From positions 558,001-622,000 of the forward strand of contig NZ_CP011807.3 in the NCBI RefSeq assembly GCF_001029105.3: DNA of 64,000 nt, written 5' to 3'. Source of the stretch: Pandoraea faecigallinarum (GTDB lineage Bacteria > Pseudomonadota > Gammaproteobacteria > Burkholderiales > Burkholderiaceae). Of the stretch, positions 46,496 to 56,629 are shown piece by piece. Below the pieces are notes generated by a model. The model had not been told where the DNA came from. It saw only the letters and a program-made list of their open reading frames with translations, and did no database searches. Within the stretch, counting starts at the first letter, position 1. Each line of letters begins with the position of its first letter. The translations under genes were made by a program, and so were the position numbers.

Positions 46496-47866
46496 CTAAG
46501 TTCGCTGCGCCAGTTCGCTGCCTGCGTCGCGAGCGAGCCGCGCAATCGAGATCGTCGAACTCACGGCGATCAGCCCCACCACCAGGAAGGCCCACGGGAA
46601 GTCGGCGGCGGCGACATGGTCGCGCCCGTGCAGCCAGGAAGATGTCTGCAACACCGCCGCACCGATCGTGATGCCGAGCGTGAGCGACACCTGCTGTGCA
46701 ACGCTGGCGAGGCTGGTGGCCTGGCTCATGCGATGGCCGGGCACGTCCGCATAGGAAATTGCGTTCAGACTCGTGAATTGCAGCGAGCGGAAGCAGCCGC
46801 CGAACAGCAGCGTGCCGAGAATCACCAGGTGCGACGTCTGGCCGGTGAAGAGTCCATAGCCGCCGATGGTTGCCGAAGCGATCAGCGCATTCGTCATCAG
46901 TACCCGGCGAAAGCCCCAGCGTCTGAGAATGCGCAGCGAGAGCGTCTTCATGAACATGGCGCCTGCCGCCGAGATGAAGGTCAGCGCGCCGGACTCCAAC
47001 GGTGTCATGCCAAAGCCCAGTTGCAGCATCAGCGGTAGAAGAAATGGCGTTGCGCCCACGCCGATGCGGAACAACGTGCCGCCCGCGACACCGGCACGGA
47101 ACGTGGGAATGCGAAAGAGATCGAGGCGCAGCAACGGGTGGTCGAGCCCCTTTGCGTGACGGAGATATGCCGCGAGCAAGGCCGCGCCGAGGGCGACGAG
47201 TCCGAGCGCGAGCGGCGTGGGGATCAGATGACGGCCGATGGTCGACAGCCCGAGCATCAGAATCGAGAGTCCGAACCCCGACAACAGGAAGCCCTTGACG
47301 TCGAGCGGCGGGACTTCGTCTTCATAGAGATCGGGGATGAATTTCGTCGCGAGAATGAAGCCGAGCACCCCGATGGGAATGTTGATGAAGAAGATCCAGC
47401 GCCAGTGCCAATAGGTCGTGATGAAACCGCCGAGCGGCGGCCCCAGGACCGGCCCGACCAGCGCGGGAATCGTGAGGTAGTTCAGCGCGCGCACCATGTC
47501 GCGCTTCTCGACGGACTTGAGCAGCGCGAGACGCCCGACGGGCACCATCATCGCGCCGCCCACGCCCTGCACGAATCGCGCGATCACCAGTTCGGGAAGA
47601 TGGGTCGAGATGCCGCAGCAGATCGAGCCGAGGACGAACACGCCGATGGCGGTGCGAAAGACATTGCGTGTGCCGAAGCGATCGGCGATCCAGCCGCTCA
47701 CCGGAATGAAGACGGCGAGGCTGATGAGGTACGTCGTGAGAGCGAGCTTGAGCGTGATCGGACTCTCGCCGAGATCCTGTGCGATCAGCGGCAGGGAAGT
47801 GGACAACACGGTGGAATCCATGTTCTCCATGAACAGCGCGCAAGCGACGATCAGTGGAACGAGCAT
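46496..47866 (-). CDS. DHA2-type MFS drug exporter (EmrB/QacA-like)
   Basis: This 456-residue inner-membrane protein has about 14 helices in the pattern of drug:H+ antiporter family 2. The motif near MDSTVLSTSLPLIAQDL is the typical start, followed by SGWIADRFGTRNVF (motif A) and PALVGPVLGPPLGGFI (motif C). The start is uncertain: ATG 47866 begins MLVPLIVACALFMENMD but lacks a ribosome site, and the frame stays open to 48022. The exported compound is unknown. Confidence 0.85.
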   Translation of the reverse strand: MLVPLIVACALFMENMDSTVLSTSLPLIAQDLGESPITLKLALTTYLISLAVFIPVSGWIADRFGTRNVFRTAIGVFVLGSICCGISTHLPELVIARFVQGVGGAMMVPVGRLALLKSVEKRDMVRALNYLTIPALVGPVLGPPLGGFITTYWHWRWIFFINIPIGVLGFILATKFIPDLYEDEVPPLDVKGFLLSGFGLSILMLGLSTIGRHLIPTPLALGLVALGAALLAAYLRHAKGLDHPLLRLDLFRIPTFRAGVAGGTLFRIGVGATPFLLPLMLQLGFGMTPLESGALTFISAAGAMFMKTLSLRILRRWGFRRVLMTNALIASATIGGYGLFTGQTSHLVILGTLLFGGCFRSLQFTSLNAISYADVPGHRMSQATSLASVAQQVSLTLGITIGAAVLQTSSWLHGRDHVAAADFPWAFLVVGLIAVSSTISIARLARDAGSELAQRT

Positions 47867-48125
47867 GAGGCATGACGTTGCCGGCGCGGCAACGGAAGTA
47901 AGCAAAGCAGCGGGAAAAACGCGAGAGAACGGGCGCACAATGCCCGGCGCGTCATCGGCGTTCCGAAAACGCTCCCCGGTGTTATAGCAAATTTCGGCTT
48001 TGCCCGTCTCGCGCGCCGGCAAAGCGAGCCTCCGTGCGCTTTTTCGGCGTTATCCCGTCGCGACGCGTCGTTTTGAGAGATGGAATGCCGTGTCGATTCC
48101 CAATACAGGGTGATGGCCGATGCGC

Positions 48126-48617
48126 TCAGTGCGCCTGCAGAAAGTCACGGAGCACGTGCAGATGGGTATGCGCCTCGTCGTCTTCGAGGCGATGGGCGGC
48201 AGTGAGCAATGTCACCGGGCCCTCGGTCAGGCGCGTGCGCAGTTCTTGCAGCATGACGTTATGGCCGGCGTCGAGTTCGGCCAGTTCGGCAAGGAACCGG
48301 TGGCGAAATTCGTCGAATTGGTCGGGATGCTCGTGAAACCACTTGCGCAGCGGCGTGCTCGGCGTTACGTCCTTTGCCCAGAAGTCGATGTGCGCCTTGA
48401 CCTTCGCGAGACCTCGCGGCCACAGGCGGTCGGCAAGCACGCGTTGTCCGTCCGCGGGCTCGGGGGTGTCGTACGCGCGTTTGAACCGAATGTCGACGTG
48501 CTTGCCGCCGCGCTGACTTCCGGGCTTTTCAGACGTTCGGGACTTTGCGGACTTTGCCGGCGCGGCGGCATTGGTTTTCGTCTGCGGTTTTGCGTCTGTG
48601 GCTTTCGATGACGGCAT
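48126..48617 (-). CDS. DUF488 (YeaO-like) protein
   Basis: This 163-residue cytoplasmic protein has the DUF488 core (about residues 42-160): DIRFKRAYDTPEPADGQRVL, DRLWPRGL and VTLLTAAHRLEDDEAHTHL. The first 40 residues are a Lys/Ala/Thr-rich tail with no fold. The family's function is not established. It lies 96 bases after phnW on the same strand and may be co-transcribed, but no mechanistic link to phosphonates is evident. Confidence 0.88.
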   Translation of the reverse strand: MPSSKATDAKPQTKTNAAAPAKSAKSRTSEKPGSQRGGKHVDIRFKRAYDTPEPADGQRVLADRLWPRGLAKVKAHIDFWAKDVTPSTPLRKWFHEHPDQFDEFRHRFLAELAELDAGHNVMLQELRTRLTEGPVTLLTAAHRLEDDEAHTHLHVLRDFLQAH

Positions 48618-48713
48618 GAGGGACAGCCTCCGGAAGGGCAGCGCGCAGGGGCGCGACACCCGAGAGCTTACCGGAGGCAGCCGCGGCACGCGAGCGCCGC
48701 GCTCGGGCGATCG

Positions 48714-49847
48714 CTAGGCGGCGCGCGTGAGCGGCGCGACCTGACGGATGCCCAGCGAGGCCAGCGACTGCGAAATCGCCGTGACGACATTGCGCATTTC
48801 GTTGTCGTCGATGGCGCCGATGCATCCGACGCGGAACGTCTCGATCTGCGTGAGCTTGCCCGGATAGAGGATGTAACCGCGCTCGCGCACCGCTGCGTAG
48901 AACGCCTTGAAGTCGTACTTACTGTCGGCCGGGGCGTGGAATGTCACGATGACCGGCGCCTGCACCTCCGGGGCGAGGAACGGCCGGAACCCCAGTGAGG
49001 CCATACCGTCCACGAGCGTCCTGCAGTTTTTCCGGTAGCGCTCCCCGCGCACCGGTTGCCCCCCTTCGCGCAGGAATTGATCGACCGCGGCACGCAACGC
49101 CGCGACCACGTGCGTGGGCGGCGTGAAGCGCCACTGGGTCGTCTTCTGCATATAGACGTACTGATCGTGCAGATCCATCGCAAGCGAATGGCTGTTGCCG
49201 CCGCTCGCTTCGAGCACCGACTTTTTCGCGATGACGAATCCCATGCCCGGCACGCCTTCGAGGCATTTGCCGCTCGCCGCGATGAGGGCGTCGAACGGCA
49301 TCGACCGGACATCGATCTCCACGGCGCCGAACGAACTCATCGCATCGACGATCAATCCCTTGCCGTGCTTCTGGCAGACACGCGCGATTTCCGCGAGCGG
49401 ATTCAGAACGCCGGCGCCGGTCTCCAGATGCACCTGCGCCACGTGCGTGATCGACGGATCGCGCGTGAGCGCTTCGTCGATGGCCGCGGCGCCGGCAGCC
49501 TGATCCTCGGGAACGGGCAGGGCGACGGCCTCTCGTCCGAGATAGCGGCAGATTTTCAGAATGCGCTGGCAGTACGCACCGTTATCCGGCACGAGAATGC
49601 GGGCGTTACGCGGCGTGAGCGTGCCGATGGCCGCTTCGACCGAAAATGTGCCCGAGCCTTGCAGCGGCACGCAGACATAATCCGCGCCGCCATGCACGAT
49701 GTCCACGAGGTCGCGGCACAGCGAGGCGGTGATCTGGTTGAACTGGGCGTCCCATGAACCCCAGTCGCGCAGCATGGCCTGTCGGGTGGCCGGCGACGTG
49801 GTGAGCGGGCCGGGGGTGAGCAGAATCGGTTCCTGACCGAGAATCAT
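48714..49847 (-). CDS. phnW: 2-aminoethylphosphonate:pyruvate aminotransferase
   Basis: PhnW moves the amino group of 2-aminoethylphosphonate (2-AEP) to pyruvate, giving phosphonoacetaldehyde and alanine. The 377-residue PLP enzyme starts [11 protein letters not shown], has Asp168 in [14 protein letters not shown] for the pyridine nitrogen and the PLP lysine Lys194 in [12 protein letters not shown] class V aminotransferase C terminus ends with RVGCIGAID. It is the last transport/catabolic gene of the minus-strand half of cluster 2. No phnX is present, so its product goes to PhnY. Confidence 0.95.
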   Translation of the reverse strand: MILGQEPILLTPGPLTTSPATRQAMLRDWGSWDAQFNQITASLCRDLVDIVHGGADYVCVPLQGSGTFSVEAAIGTLTPRNARILVPDNGAYCQRILKICRYLGREAVALPVPEDQAAGAAAIDEALTRDPSITHVAQVHLETGAGVLNPLAEIARVCQKHGKGLIVDAMSSFGAVEIDVRSMPFDALIAASGKCLEGVPGMGFVIAKKSVLEASGGNSHSLAMDLHDQYVYMQKTTQWRFTPPTHVVAALRAAVDQFLREGGQPVRGERYRKNCRTLVDGMASLGFRPFLAPEVQAPVIVTFHAPADSKYDFKAFYAAVRERGYILYPGKLTQIETFRVGCIGAIDDNEMRNVVTAISQSLASLGIRQVAPLTRAA

Positions 49848-49981
49848 GACCGCCTCCTATCAAGCGGGGAATGAAGCGAAGGACTGAGCGAATGACGATG
49901 CAAACGAAATAGCGAATACAGGCGCGAACGGTTCCGGCGAAAGCATGGATGACTTCATCGGCTTCAACAGTGTCCTGGCCC

Positions 49982-51796
49982 TCAGTGGCCGTTGCGTGCC
50001 GGGGCGCCCTGCGTCGCCGACGGCCGCCGCCAGGCCTGCGTATAACGTTCCACCACGATCTGAACGCCGTGATAGAGCAGACACACGAGCATCGAAGTGA
50101 GCACGACGAGCGTGGCCATGGCGGCTGCCGGTCCGATGGAGCCGGTCTCATCCATGTTGACGATGGCGACCGAGGCGAGCGACGTATCGGCCGAGTAAAG
50201 GAAGACGACCGCCGAGACCGTCGTCATGGCGTTGACGAACAGGTACCGGCTGATGTCAATGATCGACGGCAGGCAGATCGGCGCGGACACTCGCCAGAAC
50301 GTGCGGTAGAACGGCACCTTGAGCGACGCCGACACGTATTCGAATTCCGGGTCGATCTGCTTGAGTGCCGTCACTGCCGTGAGATGGCTCGACGAGTAGT
50401 AATGCACGACGTTGACGATCACCAGAATGGCGAGCGTGCCGTACAGGTTGTGCAGCGGATTCGCCTCGGAGACGAAGAAGAAGATATAACCGAGGCCCAG
50501 CACCAGCCCCGGCACGCCCATCGGCAGCACGGCCATCATGCGGATGAAGCCGCGCAGCCACACCATGCCGCGTGTCTTCTCAAGCAGATAGGCGATGACG
50601 AAGATGGCCGCCGTACCCCACACCGCGCACCAGAATGCCATCTGCAAGCTGTTCACGTACGAATCCACCGCACCGCTCTCGACGAGACCGAACCGGTAGT
50701 GGCCGAGCGACAGACTGAAGTTGTACGGCCAGAACTTCACGAACGACGCGTACACCGCCATCCCGAGGATGGCCAGCATGATGGCCGCCATGCCCCAGCA
50801 CATTGCCGCCATGACCCAGTCGAACCCGCGCGCGGGTTTCGGCACGTAAGGCACGGCGCGCGCACTGAGCAACGCCTGCTGCTTGCGTTGCACGACCGAA
50901 TCGACGAGATACGTGATGCCCACCGGCACCAGCAACACCAGACCGACGACCGCGCCCTTCGAAAAGTCCTGCTGACCGATCACCAGTTTGTAGATGTCGG
51001 TCGCGAGTACGTTGAAATCGCCGCCGATGACCTTCGGAATACCGAAATCGGAAATCGCATAGGTGAAGACGATCATCGCGGCACTGATAACCCCGTACTT
51101 CGCGCCCGGCAGCGTAATGGTGAAGAAGCGGCGCAGGGCGGGAGTGCCAAGGGCGTCGGCGGCTTCGTAGAGTCGTGCGTCCGTGAGTGAGAGCGCAGTG
51201 ATCAGGATCATCAGCGCATGCGGGAACGTGGCGTTCACGAGCGACATCACGATGCCCAGCGGCCCGTAAATGTCCACGTCACCCATGAACGGACGCAGCA
51301 GCCCCTGATTGCCGAACCAGAAGATGAACGAGATGGCGGGCAGCAGCGTGGGACCGAGAATCGGAATCAGAGCGATGTTGCGCAGCAGGGTCTTGTGGCG
51401 GATGCAACTGCGCGTGAGGGCATACGCGAAAACGAAGGCGAGTGGCACGGTGATGCACGTCGTCACCATCGAAATCCACACGCTGTTCCAGATCGAGCCG
51501 AACAGCGCGGGCGAATGAAAGTACTCGCGGAAATGACGTAAGCCGACGAAGTGGCCGTCGTTATCCTGCACGCTCTTGACGAGAATCGCGGCCATCGGAG
51601 TGAGCAGAAACAGCACGCCGGCAGCCGCCGCGACGAGCAGCAGTGCCTGTGCGAGACGATCGGTCCAATGCGACGCAAGGCGCACCGGGCGCACCGCGCA
51701 CGGCGGCGGACGGTCGGCCAGGCTCTGCGGCGCCTGTGCCGCTTGCGGCTGGGCGCCCTGCGCGGCGCTATCGAGTGTCGAGGATACGGAGCTCAT
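49982..51796 (-). CDS. 2-aminoethylphosphonate ABC transporter permease (two fused domains)
   Basis: This 604-residue protein contains two complete binding-protein-dependent permease domains in one chain: residues about 50-320 and 330-590, each with about six helices and an EAA-type loop (ARLYEAADALGTPALRRF and EFEYVSASLKVPFYRTF). It therefore does the work of separate PhnU and PhnV. Long Ala/Gln-rich N-terminal tail. It follows phnT by five bases. Confidence 0.92.
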   Translation of the reverse strand: MSSVSSTLDSAAQGAQPQAAQAPQSLADRPPPCAVRPVRLASHWTDRLAQALLLVAAAAGVLFLLTPMAAILVKSVQDNDGHFVGLRHFREYFHSPALFGSIWNSVWISMVTTCITVPLAFVFAYALTRSCIRHKTLLRNIALIPILGPTLLPAISFIFWFGNQGLLRPFMGDVDIYGPLGIVMSLVNATFPHALMILITALSLTDARLYEAADALGTPALRRFFTITLPGAKYGVISAAMIVFTYAISDFGIPKVIGGDFNVLATDIYKLVIGQQDFSKGAVVGLVLLVPVGITYLVDSVVQRKQQALLSARAVPYVPKPARGFDWVMAAMCWGMAAIMLAILGMAVYASFVKFWPYNFSLSLGHYRFGLVESGAVDSYVNSLQMAFWCAVWGTAAIFVIAYLLEKTRGMVWLRGFIRMMAVLPMGVPGLVLGLGYIFFFVSEANPLHNLYGTLAILVIVNVVHYYSSSHLTAVTALKQIDPEFEYVSASLKVPFYRTFWRVSAPICLPSIIDISRYLFVNAMTTVSAVVFLYSADTSLASVAIVNMDETGSIGPAAAMATLVVLTSMLVCLLYHGVQIVVERYTQAWRRPSATQGAPARNGH

Positions 51797-51801
51797 CGTG
51801 A

Positions 51802-52896
51802 CTACCCCTGACGGAAGACGCGCACGGCGGCGCTCGGCACGGCAAAGCGCAGCGCACCGCCGGTGGCCGGTTGCAGGGCCTGCATGTCCGCAGGCGAGAG
51901 GTCCGCATAAAGCGGGTGATCGCAGGCATGCATGCGCAGTGTCACGCGCGAGAACGCCCCGAGGAATTCGATCTTCTCCACGGCGCCGTCGAACACGTTC
52001 GCTTCGTCGTCGAGATCGTCGAGATCGCGCACGCGTACGTCTTCCGGGCGGAAGAAGACGCGAATGTCCTCGCCGGAACGGCAGCCGTTGAGCGTGCCGC
52101 AGGTGAGTTCGTACTGCCCCACGCGTACGCGCCCCGCGTCGCCCAGACGGGCGGGCAGGATGTTGGTCTTTCCGACGAAGTCCGCGACGAACGGCGTGGC
52201 CGGATGCTGATAAATTTCCCCCGGCGTTCCCACTTGCTCGATGACGCCCTGATTCATGACCACGATGCGATCGGCCATGGAAAGCGCCTCTTCCTGATCG
52301 TGGGTGACGAGGATCGTGGTGATTCCCAGGCGCTGTTGCAGGGCCCGGATCTCACTGCGCAATCGCACCCGGACGCGGGCGTCGAGCGCGGAGAGCGGTT
52401 CGTCGAGCAGCAGCAGACCAGGCGACGTCGCAAGCGCGCGCGCAATCGCAATGCGCTGTTGCTGCCCGCCTGAGAGCTGGCCTGGGAATTTGCCGCCCGC
52501 ATCGGGCAGCCCGACCATGGCCAGCAGTTCGGCCACGCGCGCTTCCCGTTGCGCGCGTGGCACACGCCGGTTCGTCAGTCCGTAGGCGACGTTCTGCGCG
52601 ACGCTCAGATTCGGAAACAGCGCGTACGACTGAAACACGATGCCGTAGTCGCGCTGCATGGGCGGCAGCAGGGAGATGTCTCTCCCGTTTTGCGACAGCG
52701 TACCCTGCGTCTGCGCTTCGAGCCCGGCAATGATGCGCAGCAACGTGGTCTTGCCGCAGCCCGACGGGCCGAGAAAGCAAAGCATTTCACCGCGCCGCAC
52801 CGTGAGGTGAATGTCTTGCAGGACCACGGTGTTGTCGAACCGCTTGTGAATGCCGGCAAGTTTCAGATACGTGCTTTGATGCTGATCGTCGCTCAT
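51802..52896 (-). CDS. phnT: 2-aminoethylphosphonate ABC transporter ATP-binding protein
   Basis: This 364-residue ATPase powers 2-AEP uptake. Walker A GPSGCGKT is at 43-50, followed by signature [15 protein letters not shown], Walker B LLLLDEPLSALD and a C-terminal TOBE domain (about 290-360). The ATG at 52896 has a perfect AGGAGGT ribosome site; the frame opens six codons earlier, but that would consume this site. It is 111 bases after phnS. Confidence 0.94.
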   Translation of the reverse strand: MSDDQHQSTYLKLAGIHKRFDNTVVLQDIHLTVRRGEMLCFLGPSGCGKTTLLRIIAGLEAQTQGTLSQNGRDISLLPPMQRDYGIVFQSYALFPNLSVAQNVAYGLTNRRVPRAQREARVAELLAMVGLPDAGGKFPGQLSGGQQQRIAIARALATSPGLLLLDEPLSALDARVRVRLRSEIRALQQRLGITTILVTHDQEEALSMADRIVVMNQGVIEQVGTPGEIYQHPATPFVADFVGKTNILPARLGDAGRVRVGQYELTCGTLNGCRSGEDIRVFFRPEDVRVRDLDDLDDEANVFDGAVEKIEFLGAFSRVTLRMHACDHPLYADLSPADMQALQPATGGALRFAVPSAAVRVFRQG

Positions 52897-53007
52897 TCGG
52901 GGGACCTCCTGCATGTCGTTGCGTGGCGTGGCCGGACGCGACGCCGGTGGCCATCGCCCGGCGTCGCTCGAACGTCACTCGGACGTTCATCGGAAGTTAA
53001 GCGTTCT

Positions 53008-54048
53008 TCACTTCTTTTCCGATTTCGCGCCGTAACGCTTCTGCCACTCGGTCAGCACGGACTCCCGGCTCTTCGCGATCTCGGTGAAGTCGTTCTTCAC
53101 GAGCAGATCGGGATAGTTCTCGGGAATCGTCTCGAACTTCTTTGCTACCCCCGGATATGCCACGATGGCCCAGTCCTTCGCGTACATCTGATTCGCTTCC
53201 TTGCTGACGAGCCAGTCCATGTAACGCTTGGCGGCGTCGAGCTTCCTGGTCGTCTTCACGATCCCCGCGGCTTCGATGTCGTAGCCGAGGCCTTCCTTGG
53301 GGAATACCAGGTCGATGGGGGCGCCGGCCGCCTTCGTGCGGTGCGCGTTGAATTCGAACGAGATGCCGATGGGATATTCGCCCGCGCCGGCGTCGCGGCA
53401 CGGCTTGGAGCCCGAGTGCGTGTACTTGACGATGTTCTTGTCGAGCGCGTCCATGTACTTCCAGCCGCCCTCCTTGCCGAACATCTGAAGCCATGCGGTG
53501 ACGTCGAGGAAGCCCGTGCCGGACGTGGCGGGGTTCGGCATCACGATCATCCCCTTGTAGACGGGCTTCGCGAGGTCTTCCCACGACGTGGGCTTCGGCA
53601 GGTTGCGCTTGGCCGCCTCGACCGTGTTGAAGCACACGGTCGCTCCCCACACGTCCAGACCGACCCATGACGGCGGGTTCGCCTTGTCGCTGTAGGCGCG
53701 TGTGAGCTGTTCGAAACCCTTCGGCGCGTATGGCGTGAGCAGACCTTCCTGCTTGATGAGTTCGAGACTCGACGCCGCGAGCCCGGCGATTACGTCGGCC
53801 TGCGGATTGGCCTTTTCAGCCAGCACCTTTGCCGTCACAACGCCGGTCGAGTCACGCACGTATTTGATCTCGATGTCCGGATTCGCTTTCTGGAACGCCT
53901 CGGCATACGGACGCATGACTTCCACTTCCCACGCGGTGTAGACGGTGAGCGTGGTCTTGGCGAGCGCGTGGCCGGCCTGCGCGGCGCAGACAAGTCCTGC
54001 GGCGAGGGCGGCGGCGGCACGCATGGCACGGCGCAAGGATGAATTCAT
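53008..54048 (-). CDS. phnS: 2-aminoethylphosphonate ABC transporter substrate-binding protein
   Basis: This 346-residue periplasmic receptor has a signal peptide ending ALAK (about 31) and an iron-type/extracellular solute-binding fold: TLTVYTAWEVEVMRPYAEAF, a YVRDSTGVVTAKVLAEK region and MVMPNPATSGTGF-like ligand segment. It heads the phnS-T-UV-phnW operon. ATG 54048 has AGGAG six bases upstream. It is unrelated in sequence to PhnD, so the two clusters have independent uptake systems. Confidence 0.94.
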   Translation of the reverse strand: MNSSLRRAMRAAAALAAGLVCAAQAGHALAKTTLTVYTAWEVEVMRPYAEAFQKANPDIEIKYVRDSTGVVTAKVLAEKANPQADVIAGLAASSLELIKQEGLLTPYAPKGFEQLTRAYSDKANPPSWVGLDVWGATVCFNTVEAAKRNLPKPTSWEDLAKPVYKGMIVMPNPATSGTGFLDVTAWLQMFGKEGGWKYMDALDKNIVKYTHSGSKPCRDAGAGEYPIGISFEFNAHRTKAAGAPIDLVFPKEGLGYDIEAAGIVKTTRKLDAAKRYMDWLVSKEANQMYAKDWAIVAYPGVAKKFETIPENYPDLLVKNDFTEIAKSRESVLTEWQKRYGAKSEKK

Positions 54049-54165
54049 GGATGGCTCCTGTGGGTCGCGATCACGGTCGCGTTGTGGGTACGGGCAAAGC
54101 CTTCTGTGAGGCGATCTGTTGCATGTTATTGGCAAATTATGTCGTTTTCTTGAAACCCTTGGTGT

Positions 54166-54199
54166 TTGTCATCTGGTCGTCAAATACCTCCAATAGTAT
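54166..54199 (+). promoter_or_regulatory. Pho-box-like promoter reading toward phnR-phnA-phnY
   Basis: TTGTCAT-CTGG-TCGTCAA (54166-54183) is an 11-base-spaced PhoB-like repeat; the second half is weaker. Ten bases later is TAGTAT (54194-54199), the same geometry as at phnC. It predicts a phosphate-regulated transcript with a leader of about 240 bases. Confidence 0.65.
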
Positions 54200-54347
54200 G
54201 GAAATCGTTGATTCAGATAGGGTTTTGTCGTTGCCGCAACCGACTTACCCGAGCGTGTTGCAAAACCAGTCTGCAATGTCGGATGTGTTTTGTTGACAAT
54301 CTACAAATTACTGTGCTTGAATGTCAACAACAAAAATAATCACGTGA

Positions 54348-54363
54348 TGCCACAAATTGCCAC
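54348..54363. promoter_or_regulatory. Putative operator shared with the phnC promoter
   Basis: TGCCACAAATTGCCAC differs from the element at 28940-28955 at only one position. It lies 82 bases upstream of the chosen start of the FCD-type regulator, the natural candidate to bind it. Confidence 0.6.
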
Positions 54364-54445
54364 GCGCCCATGCGATGACGGTTTGTCCCCCGATGTCACC
54401 GGCGTCGCGCGACTGCACCAGCGTCCAGAGATAAGGAAGACCGGT

Positions 54446-55162
54446 ATGACCCCGAAGCCCACGTCGCCAACGGCAATCGAATTGTTGCAGAGCCAGTCGC
54501 TCACCACGCTCGTCCAGCACGAGATCGAGCGCCAGATCATGGCGGGCACGCTCACGCCCGGCACCAAGCTCAATGAGATCGAGGTGGCCGGTCGTCTCGG
54601 CGTGTCGCGCGGTCCGGTGCGCGAGGCATTCCGTGCGCTCGAAGAAGCGGGGCTGCTGCGTACCGAAAAGAATCGCGGCGTGTTCGTGCGGGTCATCTCG
54701 CTGGAAGAGGCCGAGGAAATTTATGCGCTGCGGGGTGTGCTCGACGAATACGTCGCCCGCACGCTGGCAGAGTCGATCACGTCCGAGCAGCTCATCCGGC
54801 TTCGCGAGTCGGTCGAGGCCATGCATCACGCGGTGGAGGCGGGCGACAGCGAGGCCTATTACCAGTTGAACCTCGCGTTTCACGACACGCTTGTCTCGAT
54901 GGTCGGCAACCGCAAGCTGATGGATACCTACCGGCGTCTGGTCAAGGAGTTGAGCCTGTTTCGTCATGAAGCACTGACGGGCGATTCGTCGGCGCCGCCG
55001 AAGTCCGAGCGCGAACACCGGGACATCGTGAGCGCGATTGCGTCGCGCGACCCCGAGCGCGCGGCACAGGTCACGCGCGACCATCTGGTGCGCGGGCGCA
55101 CGCGCATTCGCGAGATGCTGGCGCGCGCACCGGGCGCCGCAGCGCAGGCGAAGGCCGGCTGA
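54446..55162 (+). CDS. FCD-type GntR regulator of 2-AEP/phosphonoacetate use
   Basis: This 238-residue regulator has an N-terminal GntR winged helix (about 18-80; LNEIEVAGRLGVSRGPVREAF) and an all-helical C-terminal FCD domain (about 88-215). It matches the phosphonate-utilisation-associated regulators of Burkholderia. The ATG at 54446 has AAGGAAG upstream. It is the first gene of the phnA-phnY operon and divergent from phnS, so it probably controls both. Its ligand is unknown; a pathway intermediate is likely. Confidence 0.9.
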   Translation: MTPKPTSPTAIELLQSQSLTTLVQHEIERQIMAGTLTPGTKLNEIEVAGRLGVSRGPVREAFRALEEAGLLRTEKNRGVFVRVISLEEAEEIYALRGVLDEYVARTLAESITSEQLIRLRESVEAMHHAVEAGDSEAYYQLNLAFHDTLVSMVGNRKLMDTYRRLVKELSLFRHEALTGDSSAPPKSEREHRDIVSAIASRDPERAAQVTRDHLVRGRTRIREMLARAPGAAAQAKAG

Positions 55163-55256
55163 GCGTTGAAGATTTTGCTTTGTTGAGATTACGGCCGTAA
55201 GCGCAGCATTCGCGGTGGCGAGAGATGCGCGACGTCTGCCCAGGTCACCCGAATAG

Positions 55257-56528
<1,272 letters not shown>

Positions 56529-56544
56529 TGCCGGACCGAGCCAG

Positions 56545-56605
56545 ATGAAGTAAGAGCCGGCGTCGCCCGAACCTTTTCGCGATGGCGACGCCCGGCCCCT
56601 GTCCA
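56545..56605 (+). other. Imperfect hairpin between phnA and phnY
   Basis: GCCGGCGTCGCC and GGCGACGCCCGGC (about 56556-56600) can pair into an imperfect stem of about 12 bases in the 101-base gap. No T-run follows, so it is more likely an mRNA-processing or attenuation element than a terminator. Confidence 0.4.
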
Positions 56606-56629
56606 GTTGGAGACGCTGTGGAGAACCCC

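Larger units (their letters stand above)
54049..54445. other. Divergent control region between phnS and phnR
   Basis: About 400 bases of markedly AT-rich DNA without a gene. It contains a Pho box with -10 on the + strand (54166-54199), a second possible + promoter TTGACA (54293-54298) with TTGAAT 18 bases on, and the 16-base shared element at 54348-54363. On the minus strand a CATAAT (rc of about 54137-54142) could be the -10 for phnS. Some models start the GntR regulator inside this region at 54290, but that start has no ribosome site. Confidence 0.6.

Noticed and set aside
46496..47866. MFS exporter as a glyphosate or phosphonate efflux pump
   Set aside because: Motifs fit the generic DHA2 drug exporter family only; position between clusters is not enough to assign a substrate.
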